A stretch of 64,000 nucleotides of DNA from Betaproteobacteria bacterium (GCA_016717855.1 JADKEV010000015.1:84486-148485); one strand, 5' to 3'; shown: positions 7,738-15,924, numbered from the stretch's first letter. Made by a program: numbers and translations. The notes: generated from the letters alone by a model not told the origin.

Positions 7738-9402
7738 ATGACCCACGAACTCACTCTCCACCCTGGTCGCGTAGCGCTCGCTGAGATGCGCGTCGTGGTG
7801 CGCGGTCCGGTGCGCGTCGCGCTTGACCCGGCGTGCGCCGTAGCCATCGCCAAAGCGGCGGCTACGGTGCAGCGCATTGTCGCCGCCGGCAAGCCGGCGT
7901 ACGGCATCAACACCGGCTTCGGCAAGCTCGCGCAAACGCACATCCCGGAAGATCAGCTCGAAGCACTGCAGAGGAATCTCGTGCTGTCGCACAGCGCGGG
8001 CGTGGGCGCGCCGCTGCCCGATCACGTGGTCCGCCTGGTCCTGGTGCTCAAGATCGCCAGCCTCGCCCGCGGCCACTCGGGCGTGCGGCCGCTGATCGTC
8101 GACGCGCTGATCGCGCTGGTGAATGCGGAAGTCTATCCGGTGATTCCGTCCAAGGGATCGGTCGGGGCTTCGGGCGACCTGGCGCCGCTGGCGCACCTGA
8201 GCGCGGTGCTGCTGGGGCTGGGCGAGGCAAGCGTGCCGGAGTCGGCCTGGTCCCCGGAGGCTTCGGACGAGTTGTCCGCGCACATCCCGGCGCCGGCGCC
8301 GTTGTCCCCAGAGCACGCTACCGCCCCATCGCCGGCCGCACGGAGTCGGGACGCTTCCGCGCGCCGCACCGTGCCGGCCGCGGCGGCGCTCCCGCTGGCC
8401 GGCCTGCAACCGCTCACGCTAGCCGCGAAGGAAGGCCTGGCGCTGCTCAACGGCACGCAGGTGTCGACCGCGCTGGCGCTCTGCGGGCTGTTTGCCGCCG
8501 AGGACGTGTTCGCCGCGGGCGTGGTGGCGGGCTCGATGAGCGTCGACGCCGCGATGGGCAGCGACGCGCCGTTCGACCCGCGCATCCACGCGGTGCGCGG
8601 GCAGCCGGGGCAGATCGCGGTGGCCGCGGTGTATCGCGCGCTGCTCGCGGGCAGCGCGATCCGCGATTCGCACCTGGTCGGCGACGACAAGGTGCAGGAT
8701 CCGTACAGCCTGCGCTGCCAGCCGCAGGTGATGGGCGCCTGCCTCGACCTGCTGCGACAGGCCGCAGCGACGCTGGCGATCGAGGCCAACGGCGTCACCG
8801 ACAACCCGCTGATCTTCCCCGAGTCCGGAGACGTGCTCTCCGGCGGCAACTTCCACGCGGAGCCGGTTGCATTCGCCGCCGACACGTTGGCGCTCGCGAT
8901 CGCGGAAATCGGCGCGCTGTCCGAGCGGCGCACCGCGCTGCTGGTCGACCCGAGCCTGTCGGGACTGCCGCCCTTCCTGGTCGAGGAGGCGGGCCTGAAC
9001 TCGGGCTACATGATCGCGCAGGTCACCGCTGCCGCGCTGGCGTCAGAGAACAAGAGCCTCGCGCACCCGGCATCGGTCGACTCGCTGCCCACGTCGGCCA
9101 ACCAGGAGGATCACGTGAGCATGGCGACCTTCGCCGCGCGGCGGCTGGCCGACATGGCGGAGAACAGCGCGCACATCGTCGCCATCGAACTCCTCGCCGC
9201 GGCGCAAGGCATCGACCTGCGCGCGCCGCTCGCGACCTCGCCGGCGCTGGCCGATGCGCTGGCGGCGGTACGGCGGCGCGTCCCGTTCTACGATCATGAC
9301 CGGTTGCTGTCGCCGGACATCGAGGCCGTCGCGACGATGATCCGCGGCGGCGAATTCCGCGGCTGCTGCGCTGCGCTGTTCGCAAGCGCGCACGACGCAT
9401 GA
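7738..9402 (+). CDS. hutH: Histidine ammonia-lyase
   Basis: Histidase, 554 residues, first step of the pathway: non-oxidative removal of ammonia from L-histidine to give urocanate. The self-forming MIO cofactor tripeptide Ala144-Ser145-Gly146 lies in GSVGASGDLAPLAHLSAV. Other family blocks are AYGINTGFGKLAQT, EGLALLNGTQVSTA, the NPLIFPESGDVLSGGNFH region and LNSGYMIAQVTAAALASENK. The enzyme is about 45 residues longer than usual (near 510). The extra length is an Ala/Pro/Ser-rich segment at about residues 162-218, between LLGLGEAS and PLAGLQPLTLAAKEG. The stop overlaps the hutI start by 4 nt (ATGA), showing translational coupling. Confidence 0.97.
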   Translation: MTHELTLHPGRVALAEMRVVVRGPVRVALDPACAVAIAKAAATVQRIVAAGKPAYGINTGFGKLAQTHIPEDQLEALQRNLVLSHSAGVGAPLPDHVVRLVLVLKIASLARGHSGVRPLIVDALIALVNAEVYPVIPSKGSVGASGDLAPLAHLSAVLLGLGEASVPESAWSPEASDELSAHIPAPAPLSPEHATAPSPAARSRDASARRTVPAAAALPLAGLQPLTLAAKEGLALLNGTQVSTALALCGLFAAEDVFAAGVVAGSMSVDAAMGSDAPFDPRIHAVRGQPGQIAVAAVYRALLAGSAIRDSHLVGDDKVQDPYSLRCQPQVMGACLDLLRQAAATLAIEANGVTDNPLIFPESGDVLSGGNFHAEPVAFAADTLALAIAEIGALSERRTALLVDPSLSGLPPFLVEEAGLNSGYMIAQVTAAALASENKSLAHPASVDSLPTSANQEDHVSMATFAARRLADMAENSAHIVAIELLAAAQGIDLRAPLATSPALADALAAVRRRVPFYDHDRLLSPDIEAVATMIRGGEFRGCCAALFASAHDA

Positions 9403-10652
9403 GTGGAGAGCGCTGGGATCTGCTGATCCGCCGGGCGCGGCTGGCAACCATGGCCGGCGATGGGTATGGCGCACTTGACGACGCGGCGCTCGCGGTCCGC
9501 GATGGCCGGATCGCGTGGCTCGGCCCCGACCGGGAACTTCCGGCTTCCGCCACGGCAGCCGAGGAATTCGCGGCCGACGGGCGCTGGGTCACCCCGGGAC
9601 TGATCGATTGCCACACCCATCTGGTGTACGCAGGCAATCGCGCCAACGAGTTCGAAATGCGCCTGACCGGCGCGACCTACGCCGACATCGCCCGCGCCGG
9701 CGGCGGCATCGTCTCCACAGTGAAGGCGACCCGCGCCGCCTCCGAACAGACTCTGTACGCGCAGGCGGCGCCGCGACTGTGCGCGTTGCTCGCCGAGGGC
9801 GTGACCACAATCGAAATCAAGTCGGGCTACGGCCTGGCCATGGAGACCGAGGCGAAGATGCTGCGCGTGGCGCGCCGGCTGGGCCGCGAGTTCGCCGTGG
9901 ACGTGCGCACGACGTTCCTGGGCGCGCACGCGCTGCCGCCCGAGTTCGCCGGCCGGCCGGACGACTACATCGATGCGGTCTGCGCCCACATGCTCCCCGC
10001 CATCGCGGCCGAAGGACTGGCCGACGCGGTCGACGCGTTCTGCGACAACATCGGCTTCACGCCCGCGCAGACCCGGCGCGTGTTCGAGGCGGCGCGCGCG
10101 CTGCGCCTGCCGGTCAAGCTGCATGCCGAGCAGTTGTCCGACCAGGGCGGCGCGCAGCTGGCGGCGGAGTTCGGCGCGCTGTCCTGCGATCACCTCGAGT
10201 ACGTGAGCGAGGCCGGAGTCGTCGCGATGGCGCGGGCGGGAACCGTGGCGGTGCTGCTGCCGGGCGCGTTCTACTTCCTGCGCGAGACGCGCGTCCCGCC
10301 GGTGGACCTGCTGCGCCGCCACGGGGTGGCGATGGCGATTGCCACCGACTGCAACCCCGGCTCCTCGCCGATCACGTCGCTGCTCGCATGCCTGAACATG
10401 GCCTGCACGCTGTTCCGGCTGACACCCGCCGAAGCGCTCGCCGGCGCCACCCGCCACGCGGCCGGCGCGCTGGGCCTGGCCGATCGCGGAATATTGGAAA
10501 ACGGCAGGCGCGCCGATCTCGCGTTGTGGAACATCGGGCACCCCGCTGAACTCGCCTACCATCTGGGCTACAATCCGCTTTCGCGCGTCATCCGTCAGGG
10601 CTCTCCCCGAGCGTCCGGAGTGGCGCTCCTCCCCCACGAATCGGAGCAATGA
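9399..10652 (+). CDS. hutI: Imidazolonepropionase
   Basis: Third enzyme of histidine degradation, 417 residues, an amidohydrolase-fold metalloenzyme that opens 4-imidazolone-5-propionate to N-formimino-L-glutamate. Metal ligands are visible in PGLIDCHTHLVYAGNR (His-x-His), in LHAEQLSDQGG and in ATDCNPGSSPITS (Asp). The substrate-binding ANEFEMRL and IEIKSGYGL blocks are present. The start ATG overlaps the hutH stop by 4 nt. Downstream, the stop overlaps the nearby peroxiredoxin leader, so hutH, hutI and the peroxiredoxin are likely on one transcript. Length and motifs are normal. Confidence 0.97.
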   Translation: MSGERWDLLIRRARLATMAGDGYGALDDAALAVRDGRIAWLGPDRELPASATAAEEFAADGRWVTPGLIDCHTHLVYAGNRANEFEMRLTGATYADIARAGGGIVSTVKATRAASEQTLYAQAAPRLCALLAEGVTTIEIKSGYGLAMETEAKMLRVARRLGREFAVDVRTTFLGAHALPPEFAGRPDDYIDAVCAHMLPAIAAEGLADAVDAFCDNIGFTPAQTRRVFEAARALRLPVKLHAEQLSDQGGAQLAAEFGALSCDHLEYVSEAGVVAMARAGTVAVLLPGAFYFLRETRVPPVDLLRRHGVAMAIATDCNPGSSPITSLLACLNMACTLFRLTPAEALAGATRHAAGALGLADRGILENGRRADLALWNIGHPAELAYHLGYNPLSRVIRQGSPRASGVALLPHESEQ

Positions 10653-10654
10653 AC

Positions 10655-11158
10655 ATGATCAAAGTCGGCGACAAGCTGCCCGAAGGCACCCTCTCGGAAT
10701 TCATCGAAGTCGAAGGCAACGGCTGCACCATCGGCCCCAACACCTTCAAGGTCGAAGACCTCACCAAGGGCAAGACCGTCGCGATCTTCGGCCTGCCCGG
10801 CGCGTTCACGCCGACCTGCTCGGCCAAGCACGTTCCCAGCTACCTGGCCAACGCCGATGCGCTGAAGGCCAAGGGCGTCTCCGACATCATCTGCATGTCG
10901 GTCAACGACGCGTTCGTGATGGGCGCCTGGGCGCGCGACCAGAAGACCGGCGGCAAGGTCCGGATGATGGGCGATGGCAGCGCGGACTTCACGAAAAAGC
11001 TCGGCCTCGAACTCGACCTGACCGCGCGCGGCATGGGCGTGCGCTGCCAGCGCTTCTCGATGCTGGTCGTCGACGGCGTGGTCAAGACGCTGAACGTCGA
11101 AGGGCCGGGCAAGTTCGAAGTCTCCGACGGCGCGACGATGCTCACGCAGGCCGGCTGA
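10655..11158 (+). CDS. Peroxiredoxin, Prx5-like (AhpC/TSA superfamily)
   Basis: A 167-residue peroxiredoxin of the Prx5/hybrid type that reduces H2O2 and organic peroxides with a thiol donor. The peroxidatic Cys is in PGAFTPTCSAKHVPSYL, the hallmark of the family. The later VRCQRFSMLVVDGVV holds a second Cys that may resolve the disulfide. A GGAG Shine-Dalgarno at 10643-10646 lies 8 nt before ATG 10655 (MIKVGDKLPEG) but only 2 nt before an in-frame ATG at 10649. The inner start is therefore preferred, although the outer one would give an ATGA overlap with hutI. It is not a known histidine-pathway enzyme; its place inside the hut cluster is unusual. Confidence 0.93.
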   Translation: MIKVGDKLPEGTLSEFIEVEGNGCTIGPNTFKVEDLTKGKTVAIFGLPGAFTPTCSAKHVPSYLANADALKAKGVSDIICMSVNDAFVMGAWARDQKTGGKVRMMGDGSADFTKKLGLELDLTARGMGVRCQRFSMLVVDGVVKTLNVEGPGKFEVSDGATMLTQAG

Positions 11159-11207
11159 GCAAGTCGCCGGCGTCTGGGCACGCCGTTGATATGCCGTAAC
11201 ATTCCGC

Positions 11208-11240
11208 AGGATGGGTGGAGCGAAGCGATACCCATCACGG
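11208..11240 (+). repeat. Palindromic intergenic repeat, copy 1 (left arm of a composite element)
   Basis: The unit GATGGGTGGAGCGAAGCG followed by ATACCCATC is itself an inverted repeat (GATGGGT...ACCCATC). The same unit recurs in inverse orientation at 11316-11343 and as further copies at 13595, 13693, 62034 and 62130, always between genes. This matches the small REP-like repeats common in beta- and gammaproteobacterial genomes. Confidence 0.8.
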
Positions 11241-11315
11241 AAGATCGACCGGAACCCGTTGCGTGGTGTGATTTCACATTGGTTGGCGACGCGATGTGCG
11301 TGTCCCCGATTGGCA

Positions 11316-11355
11316 GATGGGTATCGCTTTGCTCCACCCATCTACGGCGGTTACG
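11316..11355 (-). repeat. Palindromic intergenic repeat, copy 2 (inverted, right arm)
   Basis: Inverse copy of the unit at 11208-11240, with one mismatch in the central AGCGAAGC/AGCAAAGC. It ends in CTACGG, the complement of the CCGTAG tail seen on other copies. Together with copy 1 it bounds an element of about 140 bp (11208-11355) just upstream of hutG. A similar two-armed arrangement occurs at 62034-62165. Confidence 0.78.
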
Positions 11356-11378
11356 GCAGCTCCGCGGAACCTGAACTC

Positions 11379-12170
11379 TTGAATCTCTACGACTTCTCGC
11401 CGGGAACCGCGCCGCTGCTGGTCAGCATGCCGCACTGCGGGACGCACATTCCGCTGCACCTCGCGGCGGACATGTCGCCCGAGGCCTTGTCGGTGCCCGA
11501 CACGGACTTCCACATGCCGCGTCTGTACGACTTCGTGCGCGAACTCGGGGCGTCGGTGCTCGCGGCGACGCACTCGCGCTACGTGATCGACCTCAACCGC
11601 GCGCCCGACGGAGTCGTGCTCTACCCGGGCGCGAGCAACACCGAACTCTGCCCGACGTCACGGTTCGATTTCGCGCCCGTTTATCGCGAAGGCCGCGCGC
11701 CGGACGCGGACGGGATATGCGCCCGGGTCGCCGAGTACTGGGAGCCGTATCACGCCCGTCTGGCGGAAGAACTGCAGCGGATCCGCGGGTTGCATGGCTA
11801 CGCGCTGTTGTTCGACGCGCACTCGATCGTGTCCGTTTGCCCGCGCTTCTTCGAAGGGCGGCTCACCGACATCAACCTGGGCACCGCGGATGGTGCGAGC
11901 TGCGCGCCGGCGCTGGGCGCCGCGGTGCTCGAGGCGGCGCAGGAATATCCGGGCTACACCAGCATACTGAACGGCCGCTTCAAGGGCGGCTACATCACGC
12001 GCCGGTACGGCAAGCCGGAACATGGCGTGCACGGGGTCCAGCTCGAGCTGGCCGAGCGCACGTACATGGACGAGGCGCCGCCGTTCGCGTACGACGAAAC
12101 GCTGGCCGAAGGAGTGCGGCCCGTGCTGCGCTCGGTGCTCGAAGCGATGCTGGCGTGGCAGCCGCGGTAG
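11379..12170 (+). CDS. hutG: N-formylglutamate deformylase (formylglutamate amidohydrolase)
   Basis: Last step of the five-step histidine route: N-formyl-L-glutamate to L-glutamate and formate, 263 residues. Family motifs are LLVSMPHCGTHIP near the N-terminus (metal-binding His), VPDTDFHMPRLYDF, YVIDLNRAPDG and LFDAHSIVSVCP. The frame runs open upstream through the palindromic repeat, but homology begins at LLNLYDFSPGTAP. A TTG at 11379 is the only reasonable start; no ATG or GTG is near. The hutF start lies 8 nt after the stop, or overlaps it if the GTG at 12155 is used. HutG together with HutF means this organism uses the formylglutamate branch rather than formiminoglutamase. Confidence 0.93.
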   Translation: MNLYDFSPGTAPLLVSMPHCGTHIPLHLAADMSPEALSVPDTDFHMPRLYDFVRELGASVLAATHSRYVIDLNRAPDGVVLYPGASNTELCPTSRFDFAPVYREGRAPDADGICARVAEYWEPYHARLAEELQRIRGLHGYALLFDAHSIVSVCPRFFEGRLTDINLGTADGASCAPALGAAVLEAAQEYPGYTSILNGRFKGGYITRRYGKPEHGVHGVQLELAERTYMDEAPPFAYDETLAEGVRPVLRSVLEAMLAWQPR

Positions 12171-12178
12171 GCCAGCCG

Positions 12179-13564
12179 GTGCCCGCGGCACGGCGCTGCT
12201 TCGCGCCGCTCGCGTATCTGCCCGGCGGGTGGGCGCGCGACGTGGTCATCACCGTCGACGCGCGCGGCTGCTTCTCCGGTGTTGACGCCGGCGGAACCGA
12301 TGACGGCGCCGAACGCATCGAGGGCGTCGTGCTGCCCGGCATGGTCAACGCGCACAGCCATGCCTTTCAGAGAGCGATGGTCGGGCTCTCGCAGGTGGCC
12401 GGCGACGAAGCCGACAACTTCTGGTCGTGGCGCACGCTGATGTATGCGCTGGCGCTGCGCCTCTCGCCCGCGCAGATCGAGGCGATCGCGACCTGGGTGT
12501 ACATCGAGATGCTGCGCGGTGGCTATACCCATGTCTGCGAGTTCCACTACCTCCACAATGATCCGGCGGGGCAACCCTACACCGATCCCGCCGAGCTCTC
12601 GCGGGCGATACTGCGCGCGGCGAAGCGGGTGGGCATCGGCATTACGCTGCTGCCCGTGCTGTACATGGCTGGCGGCTTCGGCGGGCATCCGCCGCGCACC
12701 GAACAGCGCCGCTTCCTGTCGACGCCGGAGCGCCTGCTCGACGTCGTCCGCTCGTTGCGCGCCGATCATGCTGACGATCCGCTGGTCGCGTTCGGGATCG
12801 CTCCCCACAGCCTGCGCGCGGTGCCGCCCGCGGCGCTGCGCTATGTCGCGGCGGGCCTGCGCGGCATCGACCCGCGCGCCCCCGTCCACATTCATATCGC
12901 CGAGCAGACGGGCGAGATCGAGGCCTGCCTTGCGTGGTCGGGCCGGCGCCCGGTGCAATGGCTGCTCGAGCACGAGGATGTCGACGCGCGCTGGAACCTG
13001 GTGCACGCGACGCACATGACGACGGACGAAACGCTGAATGCCGCTTCGTCCGGCGCGACCGTCGTGCTGTGCCCGACCACCGAGGCGGATCTGGGCGATG
13101 GCGTATTCGCATTTCCGGAGTACACCCACGCGCAGGGGAGCTACGCGATCGGCAGCGACAGCCAGGTCTGCCGCGACTGGCAGAGCGAATTGCGGATGCT
13201 CGAATACAGCCAGCGGCTGCAACTCCGCGAGCGCAATGTCGCCGCGGCGCCGGGCGGTTCGACCGGCGACGCGCTATTCGGGGCGGCACTGGCCGGTGGC
13301 GCGCGGGCGAGCGGATTGCCGCTGGGCCGGATCGCGGCCGGCGCGCGCGCCGACTGGGTCGTCGTGCGCGAAGACAAGCTGGCATTCGCGGGACGTCCAC
13401 CGGAGCGCTATCTCGACAGCCTGATATTCGACCACCACGCGGCGGACTTCACCGACATCGTCATCGCCGGGCACAGCCGGCGCGGATCGCTCGAGGGCGA
13501 TGCTTACCGCGCCGCGCGCAGCGCGTTCGCGCAGACGCTGCGCGACGCCGCCGATAATCCATGA
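12179..13564 (+). CDS. hutF: Formimidoylglutamate deiminase
   Basis: Amidohydrolase-fold deiminase, about 461 residues, converting N-formimino-L-glutamate to N-formyl-L-glutamate plus ammonia, the substrate of HutG. Metal-binding and active-site blocks are VLPGMVNAHSHAFQRAM, VCEFHYLHND, VHIHIAEQTGEIEAC, NLVHATHMTTDE and IGSDSQVCRDWQSELRM, all typical of HutF. The family begins a few residues before CFAPLAYLPGGWARDV, so GTG 12179 is chosen. GTG 12155, inside the hutG end, is an alternative. The gene is the last of the hut cluster and is followed by repeat-rich DNA with a strong hairpin that could end transcription. Confidence 0.94.
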   Translation: MPAARRCFAPLAYLPGGWARDVVITVDARGCFSGVDAGGTDDGAERIEGVVLPGMVNAHSHAFQRAMVGLSQVAGDEADNFWSWRTLMYALALRLSPAQIEAIATWVYIEMLRGGYTHVCEFHYLHNDPAGQPYTDPAELSRAILRAAKRVGIGITLLPVLYMAGGFGGHPPRTEQRRFLSTPERLLDVVRSLRADHADDPLVAFGIAPHSLRAVPPAALRYVAAGLRGIDPRAPVHIHIAEQTGEIEACLAWSGRRPVQWLLEHEDVDARWNLVHATHMTTDETLNAASSGATVVLCPTTEADLGDGVFAFPEYTHAQGSYAIGSDSQVCRDWQSELRMLEYSQRLQLRERNVAAAPGGSTGDALFGAALAGGARASGLPLGRIAAGARADWVVVREDKLAFAGRPPERYLDSLIFDHHAADFTDIVIAGHSRRGSLEGDAYRAARSAFAQTLRDAADNP

Positions 13565-13594
13565 CGAAAATTCGCGATTCAACACCGTAGGCCG

Positions 13595-13627
13595 TAGGAT
13601 GGGTGGAGCGAAGCGATACCCATCATC
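13595..13627 (+). repeat. Palindromic intergenic repeat, copy 3
   Basis: TAGGATGGGTGGAGCGAAGC followed by GATACCCATC: identical in its core to the copy at 11208-11240. It begins about 30 nt after the hutF stop. Confidence 0.8.
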
Positions 13628-13645
13628 ACGCGTTTCGAAGAACCA

Positions 13646-13685
13646 CCCCTCACCCCAGCCCTCTCCCGCAAGCGGGGCGAGGGAG
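13646..13685 (+). repeat. CCCCTCACCCC-type repeat with hairpin
   Basis: CCCCTCACCCCAGCC then CTCTCCCGC-AA-GCGGGGCGAGGGAG. The CTCTCCCGC and GCGGGGCGAGGGAG arms can pair into a stable stem. This repeat type is widespread between genes in Pseudomonas, Xanthomonas and Burkholderiales genomes (family knowledge). Lying 80 nt after hutF it may act as a terminator or mRNA-end stabiliser, but there is no T-run. Confidence 0.7.
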
Positions 13686-13692
13686 TAGTGTG

Positions 13693-13725
13693 CAGGATGG
13701 GTCGAGCGCAGCGACACCCATCATC
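13693..13725 (+). repeat. Palindromic intergenic repeat, copy 4 (diverged)
   Basis: CAGGATGGGTCGAGCGCAGC followed by GACACCCATCATC: same architecture as copy 3 with compensating changes in the arms, GATGGGT and ACCCATC retained. It sits just before the end of the leftward binding-protein gene at 13765. Confidence 0.72.
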
Positions 13726-13764
13726 TAAAGCCCGCCGCCAAAAGGTAGTCCGGCCTCGGGGTAG

Positions 13765-14742
13765 TCAATCGACCTTGGCGCCCACGTCCTTCGCGATCTT
13801 CGTCCACTTCGTGATTTCCGCGGCGATGAAGCGCGCGAACTGTTCGGGCGGACCTCCCACCACTTCGAGACCGCCGCCCGTCAGCTTTTCGCGCACGGCA
13901 GGCATCGCCATCACAGCGTTGAACGCTTCGTTGAGACGCTTCACGACGTCCGGCGGCAGGCCCGCGGGACCGGCCAGACCCTGCCACGCGGTCGAGTCGT
14001 AGCCGGCGAGTCCACTTTCGGCGATCGTCGGCAAATTGGGAAAATTCGGCGAGCGCTTCGACGTGGCCACTGCCAGCGCCCGCAGCTTGCCGGACTGCAC
14101 GTGGGGCATCAGGTTCGCCTGATCGCCGATCACGACCTGCACCGTACCGCCGAGCAGGTCGGTGACCATCGGACCCCCGCCCTTGTATGGGACATGGAGC
14201 ATGTCGATGCCGGTCTGCGCCTTGAACAATTCGGTGCCCAGATGCGGCAGGCTGCCGCTGCCGGCGGAGCCGTACGAGAGCTTGCCCGGGTTGGCCTTCG
14301 CGTATGCGACAAGCTCCGGCACGGTGTTCGCCGGTACCGACGGATGGACGACCAGCACGTAGTTCACGTCGACGGTGCGCACGATGGGCGTGAGGTCCTT
14401 CAGCGGATCGTAGGGCATCTTTGCGTACAGGCCGACGTTGATCGCGAGCGAGGCGATGTTGCCCAGCAGCAGCGTGTAGCCGTCGGGCGGTGACTTCGCG
14501 ACGATCTCCGCGCCGACCATGCCGCTGGCCCCCGCCTTGTTGTCGATGACCAACTGCTGGCCGAGCGCCTCGGAGAGCGGCTGCTGCACCACGCGCGCGT
14601 AGAAATCGACTGCGCCGCCGGGCGGGAACGGCACCACCAGCCGGATCGGCCTGGCCGGATACGCCTGGCCGAATGCTTGCACCGATGCACCCAGCAGGAT
14701 GAGCCCGATGATCACACGTCCAATGCCCGCCAGCTTGTTCAT
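13765..14742 (-). CDS. Bug/TctC-family tripartite tricarboxylate transporter binding protein
   Basis: Periplasmic substrate-binding protein, 325 residues. The signal peptide is MNKLAGIGRVIIGLILLGAS then VQAFGQA, followed by YPARPIRLVVPFPPGGAVD. The family motifs NKAGASGMVGAEIVAKS, PPDGYTLLLGN, SYGSAGSGSLPHLGTELFK and LHVPYKGGGPMVTDLLGG are all present. ATG at 14742 has a good GGGAG Shine-Dalgarno 5 nt upstream. The family binds organic acids, amino acids or aromatic acids, and most members lack their own TctAB permease genes nearby, as here. It is divergent from an enolase-superfamily enzyme at 14806, hinting that the ligand may be that enzyme's acid-sugar or hydroxyacid substrate. Confidence 0.95.
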   Translation of the reverse strand: MNKLAGIGRVIIGLILLGASVQAFGQAYPARPIRLVVPFPPGGAVDFYARVVQQPLSEALGQQLVIDNKAGASGMVGAEIVAKSPPDGYTLLLGNIASLAINVGLYAKMPYDPLKDLTPIVRTVDVNYVLVVHPSVPANTVPELVAYAKANPGKLSYGSAGSGSLPHLGTELFKAQTGIDMLHVPYKGGGPMVTDLLGGTVQVVIGDQANLMPHVQSGKLRALAVATSKRSPNFPNLPTIAESGLAGYDSTAWQGLAGPAGLPPDVVKRLNEAFNAVMAMPAVREKLTGGGLEVVGGPPEQFARFIAAEITKWTKIAKDVGAKVD

Positions 14743-14805
14743 GATGTCTCCCTCGATAATTGCGCGGCCTATACTAACCACGTCCTTGCCAAAACGAAAG
14801 TTCAC

Positions 14806-15924
14806 ATGGCGACACGTATCGAGAAAGTCGAATGCTGGGTGCTCCGCGCGCCGATCGCGGAACCGGTGGCGAACGCCTTCGGCGCGATGACGAACCGTCC
14901 CGCCGTGTTCCTGCGCGTCGCGGCGAGCGACGGCGCGTGGGGCTGGGGCGAGGTGTTCAGCAATTTTCCACAGGTGGGCGCCGAGCATCGCGCGCGTCTC
15001 GTCGACAGCATCTTCGCGCCGCTGCTCGCCGGCATGGCCGCGGACGACCCGGCGCCGGTGCGCACGTTGCTGGAAGAGCGCACGCGGCGGATGGCGATCC
15101 AGTGCGGCGAACCGGGCCCGTTCGCGCAGATCGCGGGCGCCGTCGACCAGGCGCTGTGGGACATCGCCGCGCGGCGCGCCGGCGTGCCGTTGTGGAAACA
15201 TCTCGGCGGCCGGAACCGCGTGCGCGTGTACGCGAGCGGCATCGGGCCGGAGCATGTCGTCGAGACCGCGCTCGCGAAGCGCGCGGAAGGCTATCGCGCA
15301 TTCAAGCTGAAGGTGGGCTTCGGCAGGGAACGCGACGTCGCCAATCTCGCCGCGATGCGCGCCGCGCTCGGCGACGCAGCGACGATCATGTGCGACGCCA
15401 ACCAGGCATGGACCGCGGAGGACGCGCCGGCGCGCATCGCCGAGCTGGCGCCGCATCGGCCGCTGTGGATCGAGGAACCGATCGCCGCCGACCATCCGCA
15501 TGCGGCGTGGAATGTGCTGGCCGGCTCGAGCGCGATTCCCCTCGCGGCCGGCGAGAACCTGCGCGAACAGCTAGCATTCGACGAGGCGATCGACGCCGGA
15601 TATCTCGCGTACGTGCAACCCGACGTCGGCAAATGGGGCGGGATCAGCGGAGGCCTGGCCGTCGCGCGGCACGCCGCCGCGCGCAACCTCGCCTACTGCC
15701 CGCACTGGCTCGCCGGCGGCGTCGGCCTGGCCGCGTCGATGCATGCGCTCGCCGGGAGCGGCAACACGCTGGGTTACGCCGAAGTCGATGCCAACCCGAA
15801 TCCGCTGCGCGAAGAGGTGTACCCCTTCATCATTGTCGATGGCTGGGTCACGTTGTCCGACGCGCCGGGGCTGGGCGTCGAGCCGGATCTGGTGCGGCTG
15901 GGGAAGTACGTGGTGGCACGCTAG
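14806..15924 (+). CDS. Mandelate racemase/muconate lactonizing enzyme family protein
   Basis: Enolase-superfamily enzyme, 372 residues. The catalytic KxK lies in AFKLKVGFGRERD. Metal ligands are in IMCDANQAW (Asp), LWIEEPIAADH (Glu) and LAAGENLREQ (Glu). An Asp in YVQPDVGKWGG and a His in YCPHWLAGGVGLAAS suggest the His-Asp dyad of the mandelate-racemase subgroup. Such enzymes remove an alpha proton from a carboxylate and then racemise, dehydrate or cycloisomerise it; acid-sugar dehydratase is a plausible but unproved activity. ATG at 14806 gives the family start. It is divergently transcribed from the Bug-type binding protein, with 63 nt between the starts. The 3' end is followed by the poly-G block. 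Confidence 0.9.
   Translation: MATRIEKVECWVLRAPIAEPVANAFGAMTNRPAVFLRVAASDGAWGWGEVFSNFPQVGAEHRARLVDSIFAPLLAGMAADDPAPVRTLLEERTRRMAIQCGEPGPFAQIAGAVDQALWDIAARRAGVPLWKHLGGRNRVRVYASGIGPEHVVETALAKRAEGYRAFKLKVGFGRERDVANLAAMRAALGDAATIMCDANQAWTAEDAPARIAELAPHRPLWIEEPIAADHPHAAWNVLAGSSAIPLAAGENLREQLAFDEAIDAGYLAYVQPDVGKWGGISGGLAVARHAAARNLAYCPHWLAGGVGLAASMHALAGSGNTLGYAEVDANPNPLREEVYPFIIVDGWVTLSDAPGLGVEPDLVRLGKYVVAR

Noticed and set aside
8020..9120. CACGTG hexamers at about 8024 and 9113 as extra parS sites
   Set aside because: They lack the flanking TGTT/AACA halves; only the hexamer core matches, which is expected by chance in GC-rich coding DNA.
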